From an uncultured Collinsella sp. (GTDB lineage Bacteria > Actinomycetota > Coriobacteriia > Coriobacteriales > Coriobacteriaceae), in the NCBI GenBank assembly GCA_958348565.1, contig CATVZP010000043.1, forward strand, positions 1-16,548: 16,548 bases of DNA, read 5' to 3'. Below the pieces are notes generated by a model. It made no database searches, was not told the origin of the DNA, and saw nothing but the letters and a program-made list of their open reading frames with translations. Positions 14,440-16,548 of the stretch are shown piece by piece (positions within the stretch are counted from its first letter, which is position 1; each line of letters opens with the position of its first letter). A program made the position numbers and the translations under genes.

Positions 14440-15063
14440 ATGCCATTTTGGATCGTCCTGTTCATTTGTGTTGTAGTGGCTTATTTCGCTGTGACCGAAG
14501 GAGCGAAAAAATACTTCGATATGAAATTGCAGGTATTGTTTAACTTGGGCTTATACCAAGATTGCATAGACCTGCTCGATCGCAAACTTGCGCGTATAGT
14601 AATGTCTACGTATAAGCAGTATTACCTGCGTTTCACGATCTATGAAGCTGCTGATATGGACGCATATGCAGATCGAATGCTTGACCACTTGCTGGAGATG
14701 TCGTGCAGCGATAAACAACGTCGACAGCTTGCGGTTCGCGCCTTTAATTTCTATATCAAGACGGGTGACCGGAAGCGGGCGGCGTCCATGTTGGAAGAGA
14801 TGCGCCCCATCGTGTCGAAGGGCATTTTGGCGGACAGTCAATTGACCTACGACATAGTCTTTTGCCGTCGGCATGATAAGATCGATGAGATGGAAGCTAT
14901 GCTGGATACGAACGACCTTGGGTTACGTGGAAAGCTCTATCTGCTGCTTTCATATCAATATGAGAGCAGCGGGAACAAGGGCGAAGCACGTAGATATCGC
15001 AACCTTGAAAAGCAGCTTAGAGACGCTCACAGACCTCCCGCGATAAAACAAAATACTCACTAA
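14440..15063 (+). CDS. Membrane-anchored TPR-like protein of unknown function inside the PTS gene cluster
   Basis: The 207-residue protein has one N-terminal transmembrane segment (residues about 2-20, PFWIVLFICVVVAYFAVTEG). A cytoplasmic, mostly helical body follows. It has successive helix pairs of TPR character: FNLGLYQDCIDLLDRKLAR (near 34-52), YADRMLDHLLEM, AVRAFNFYIKTGDRKRAASM (near 98-117) and YQYESSGNKGEARRYRNLEK near the end. No catalytic motif is visible. AAGGGA at 14424-14429 supports the ATG at 14440. It lies between the terminator after EIID and the EIIA gene, in the same orientation. The gene is more A/T-rich than EIIC and EIID. I do not know it from the bgaC clusters of streptococci. 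A scaffold or PTS-associated role is only a guess from position. Confidence 0.72.
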   Translation: MPFWIVLFICVVVAYFAVTEGAKKYFDMKLQVLFNLGLYQDCIDLLDRKLARIVMSTYKQYYLRFTIYEAADMDAYADRMLDHLLEMSCSDKQRRQLAVRAFNFYIKTGDRKRAASMLEEMRPIVSKGILADSQLTYDIVFCRRHDKIDEMEAMLDTNDLGLRGKLYLLLSYQYESSGNKGEARRYRNLEKQLRDAHRPPAIKQNTH

Positions 15064-15085
15064 ACTTTAATGATGCAGTGGTCGT

Positions 15086-15110
15086 AAGAGCCCTTTTGAG
15101 GGGTTCTTTG
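15086..15110 (+). terminator. Weak terminator or attenuator hairpin upstream of EIIA
   Basis: AAGAGCCC (15086-15093) pairs with GGGTTCTT (15101-15108) with one G-U pair and a 7-base loop. The U-run is only three to four bases. It lies in the 81-bp gap between the TPR-like gene and EIIA and may only partly stop transcription. Confidence 0.4.
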
Positions 15111-15144
15111 GCTAGAGAAAGCGAACGGTAGAAAGGTAGATAGA

Positions 15145-15573
15145 ATGATTGGATTTGTACTAACTGGTCACGGTCAGTTTGCACCTGGTTTGAAAAGCGC
15201 TGTGGATATGGTCGCCGGCGAACAGCCTAATTTTGAGGTAGTTCCTTTTGCGGGCTCGGAGGCGGTTACTTTTGGTGATGATTTGCGAACCTGCATTGCC
15301 AAGATGCGTCAAGCTTGTGATGGCGTATTGGTGTTTGTTGATTTGCTTGGCGGTACTCCGTTCAATCAAGCTATCCCAATGACGACTGAGCTCGATAACG
15401 TGACCGTTGTCACCGGAACAAATCTACCTATGTTGGTGGAGCTCGTTATGACGCGTGCGTTTGGAGACCCAACGCTTGATGAACTTGCCGAACGCGCACG
15501 GGTCGTTGGTCGTGAGGGAGTCGATCTCAAGAAACTCGAGAGTGCTGACATTGATGAAGACGATGAGATGTAG
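15145..15573 (+). CDS. PTS mannose-family EIIA
   Basis: The 142-residue phosphocarrier has the phosphorylated histidine His9 in LTGHGQFAPGL and the family motif VDLLGGTPFNQA (residues about 67-78). It takes phosphate from HPr and gives it to EIIB (His13). The C-terminus is acidic, as in the EIIC. GAAAGG precedes the ATG at 15145. It completes the EIIA-B-C-D set, but is separated from EIID by about 890 bp holding a terminator and the TPR-like gene, an unusual arrangement. Codon use is A/T-richer than EIIC/EIID. Confidence 0.9.
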   Translation: MIGFVLTGHGQFAPGLKSAVDMVAGEQPNFEVVPFAGSEAVTFGDDLRTCIAKMRQACDGVLVFVDLLGGTPFNQAIPMTTELDNVTVVTGTNLPMLVELVMTRAFGDPTLDELAERARVVGREGVDLKKLESADIDEDDEM

Positions 15574-15585
15574 TGTCGCTATTAG

Positions 15586-15597
15586 CCCATTTATGGG
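15586..15597. repeat. Small palindrome CCCAT-TT-ATGGG upstream of the second gntR gene
   Basis: Five-bp arms around a TT centre, 13 bp after the EIIA stop. It may be an operator-like dyad or nothing; it does not fit the TGGT-N4-ACCA form. Confidence 0.2.
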
Positions 15598-15660
15598 ACA
15601 TGTTGGTGCGTTACCTGAAGGCTGAAGCATTGGTCAATTGCTCATTACGTGGAGAATATC

Positions 15661-16395
15661 ATGACGTGCAAGAGGCACAGACAACCGCTATATGACCAGC
15701 TCGTAGATATTCTGATCGAAAAAATTGATCATGAATATCAGCCAGGTGATTTGATTCCGTCCGAACGTGAGCTTGCCGAACGTTTCGGGCTTTCGCGGTC
15801 GACTGTCCGGCTTGCAATTCAGGAACTTGAGTATCTTGGTCGGATTGTGCGAAAACAAGGTCGCGGTACGTTTGTTGCCGATCGACTAGCTCAAGCAACA
15901 AATCTTACCCAATCGTACAGTTTTACTGAACAGATGAAAGCGATGGGCCGGCTGCCAGAAACAACCATCTTAGAGTTCTGTGAAATGGAAGCAGATAAAA
16001 CGCTCTCGATGCAAATGGGGATTCATTTGGGTGAAAAGGTATTAAAACTCAAACGTTTACGAATGGCAGATGGTATTCCTATGATGGTTGAGCGTAGCTA
16101 TCTTCCAGCAAGGCTCTTTATTTCACTCAAGCGTCCTCTACTCGAACAGAAGCCCCTTTACGATGTCATTGAGCAGGATTATCAGCAGAAAATTCGAGTA
16201 GCGGATGAGGAGTTCTCTGCGGGTATAGCACGTCCATGTGACGCTCGGCTTCTAGGTATTGGTGAGGGTGCGCCAGTTCTGGACATAGTCCGAACTACTC
16301 ACAACACCCAAAATGATGTTGTCGAGTTCACGCTTTCGGTGGCTCGCGCGGACAAGTTCAAGTACAGAATCTCTCACTATCGAGATACTGTGTGA
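15661..16395 (+). CDS. GntR/UTRA transcriptional regulator of the bgaC/PTS module
   Basis: The 244-residue protein is a clear paralog of the regulator at 7142-7873 along its full length. The DNA-binding part has IPSERELAERFGLSRSTVRL (recognition helix SRSTVRLAIQ) and the wing RKQGRGT. The UTRA domain starts around SFTEQMKAMGR, with RMADGIPMMVE and SYLPAR as in the paralog. GGAG at 15650-15653 sets the ATG at 15661; the in-frame GTG at 15649 overlaps that RBS. It sits between EIIA and a probable agaS, as a GntR regulator accompanies bgaC in S. pneumoniae. Its likely targets are bgaC and perhaps nagE; the inducer is probably a phosphorylated amino sugar (inferred). The gene is markedly more A/T-rich than its paralog. 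Confidence 0.9.
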   Translation: MTCKRHRQPLYDQLVDILIEKIDHEYQPGDLIPSERELAERFGLSRSTVRLAIQELEYLGRIVRKQGRGTFVADRLAQATNLTQSYSFTEQMKAMGRLPETTILEFCEMEADKTLSMQMGIHLGEKVLKLKRLRMADGIPMMVERSYLPARLFISLKRPLLEQKPLYDVIEQDYQQKIRVADEEFSAGIARPCDARLLGIGEGAPVLDIVRTTHNTQNDVVEFTLSVARADKFKYRISHYRDTV

Positions 16396-16506
16396 TCGGA
16401 TACGAGTGCTAACGAAAGAAAAACAGCCTATGACTACTACTCGATTTGACTTTTCAGGTTGAGTCTTTGTATATCAGACAATTTAGTAAAGAAAGAGGTA
16501 TTAGAA

Positions 16507-16548
16507 ATGTTCGAGAAGAGTGTCGAGGAGCTCACCGAGCTCGGCGCC
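16507..16548 (+). CDS. agaS: Probable AgaS-type sugar isomerase, first 14 codons (3' truncated by window)
   Basis: Only MFEKSVEELTELGA is visible. The E-E-L-x-E-L-G-A pattern is like the start of Firmicutes/Actinobacteria AgaS proteins (SIS-domain galactosamine-6-phosphate deaminase/isomerase), and agaS is the gene expected here in a bgaC-PTS cluster. AAAGAGGT at 16492-16499 gives a good RBS. The 111-bp gap before it holds no recognised operator. The call rests mainly on context, and 14 residues cannot prove it. Confidence 0.5.
   Translation, partial: MFEKSVEELTELGA

Overview
The window looks like chromosomal DNA of a gut Actinobacteriota, most plausibly Collinsella or a close Coriobacteriia relative. 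The grounds are strongly GC-biased codon use, small acidic and Lys-rich proteins of the kind common there, and a load of PTS sugar transporters next to GlcNAc and Gal-beta-1,3-HexNAc catabolic genes. This assignment is an inference; no rRNA or marker gene is present. All convincing genes are on the + strand. I saw no tRNA, rRNA, CRISPR array or insertion sequence.

Region 1 (1-3672): the 3' end of a DegV-family gene, then a tight four-gene run (gaps of 5, 15 and 6 nt). It encodes a beta-hydroxyacid dehydrogenase with an unusual 53-residue His/Cys-rich tail, a small membrane protein, a HEAT-like helical protein and an NAD-type isocitrate dehydrogenase. It ends in a hairpin at 3732-3760. Region 2 (3799-4963): a single-gene unit for a membrane-anchored SurA-N-like protein with a strong terminator.

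Region 3 (4964-9803): a GlcNAc module. A 534-bp regulatory region precedes a NagE-type EIICB permease. A GntR/UTRA regulator follows, then N-acetylglucosamine-6-phosphate deacetylase (nagA) and a YhcH/DUF386 protein. The module closes with a striking pair of palindromic hairpins. EIIA for this permease and nagB are not in the window.

Region 4 (9804-16548): a second sugar module with the same parts as the bgaC cluster of Streptococcus pneumoniae. It has a GH35 beta-galactosidase without signal peptide, mannose-family PTS EIIB, EIIC and EIID, an extra membrane-anchored TPR-like protein, EIIA, a second GntR/UTRA regulator and the first 14 codons of a probable agaS. The expected job is uptake and cleavage of Gal-beta-1,3-GlcNAc or Gal-beta-1,3-GalNAc from mucin or milk glycans. 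The HexNAc-phosphate released could pass to NagA and AgaS.

The two modules appear wired together. Their GntR regulators are close paralogs with nearly identical recognition helices. The same operator, TGGT-N4-ACCA, sits upstream of nagE, of the first gntR and of bgaC. A second shared 16-bp element, TACCGTTTACGG(G/A)CCA, occurs upstream of both nagE and bgaC and is not explained by the GntR sites.
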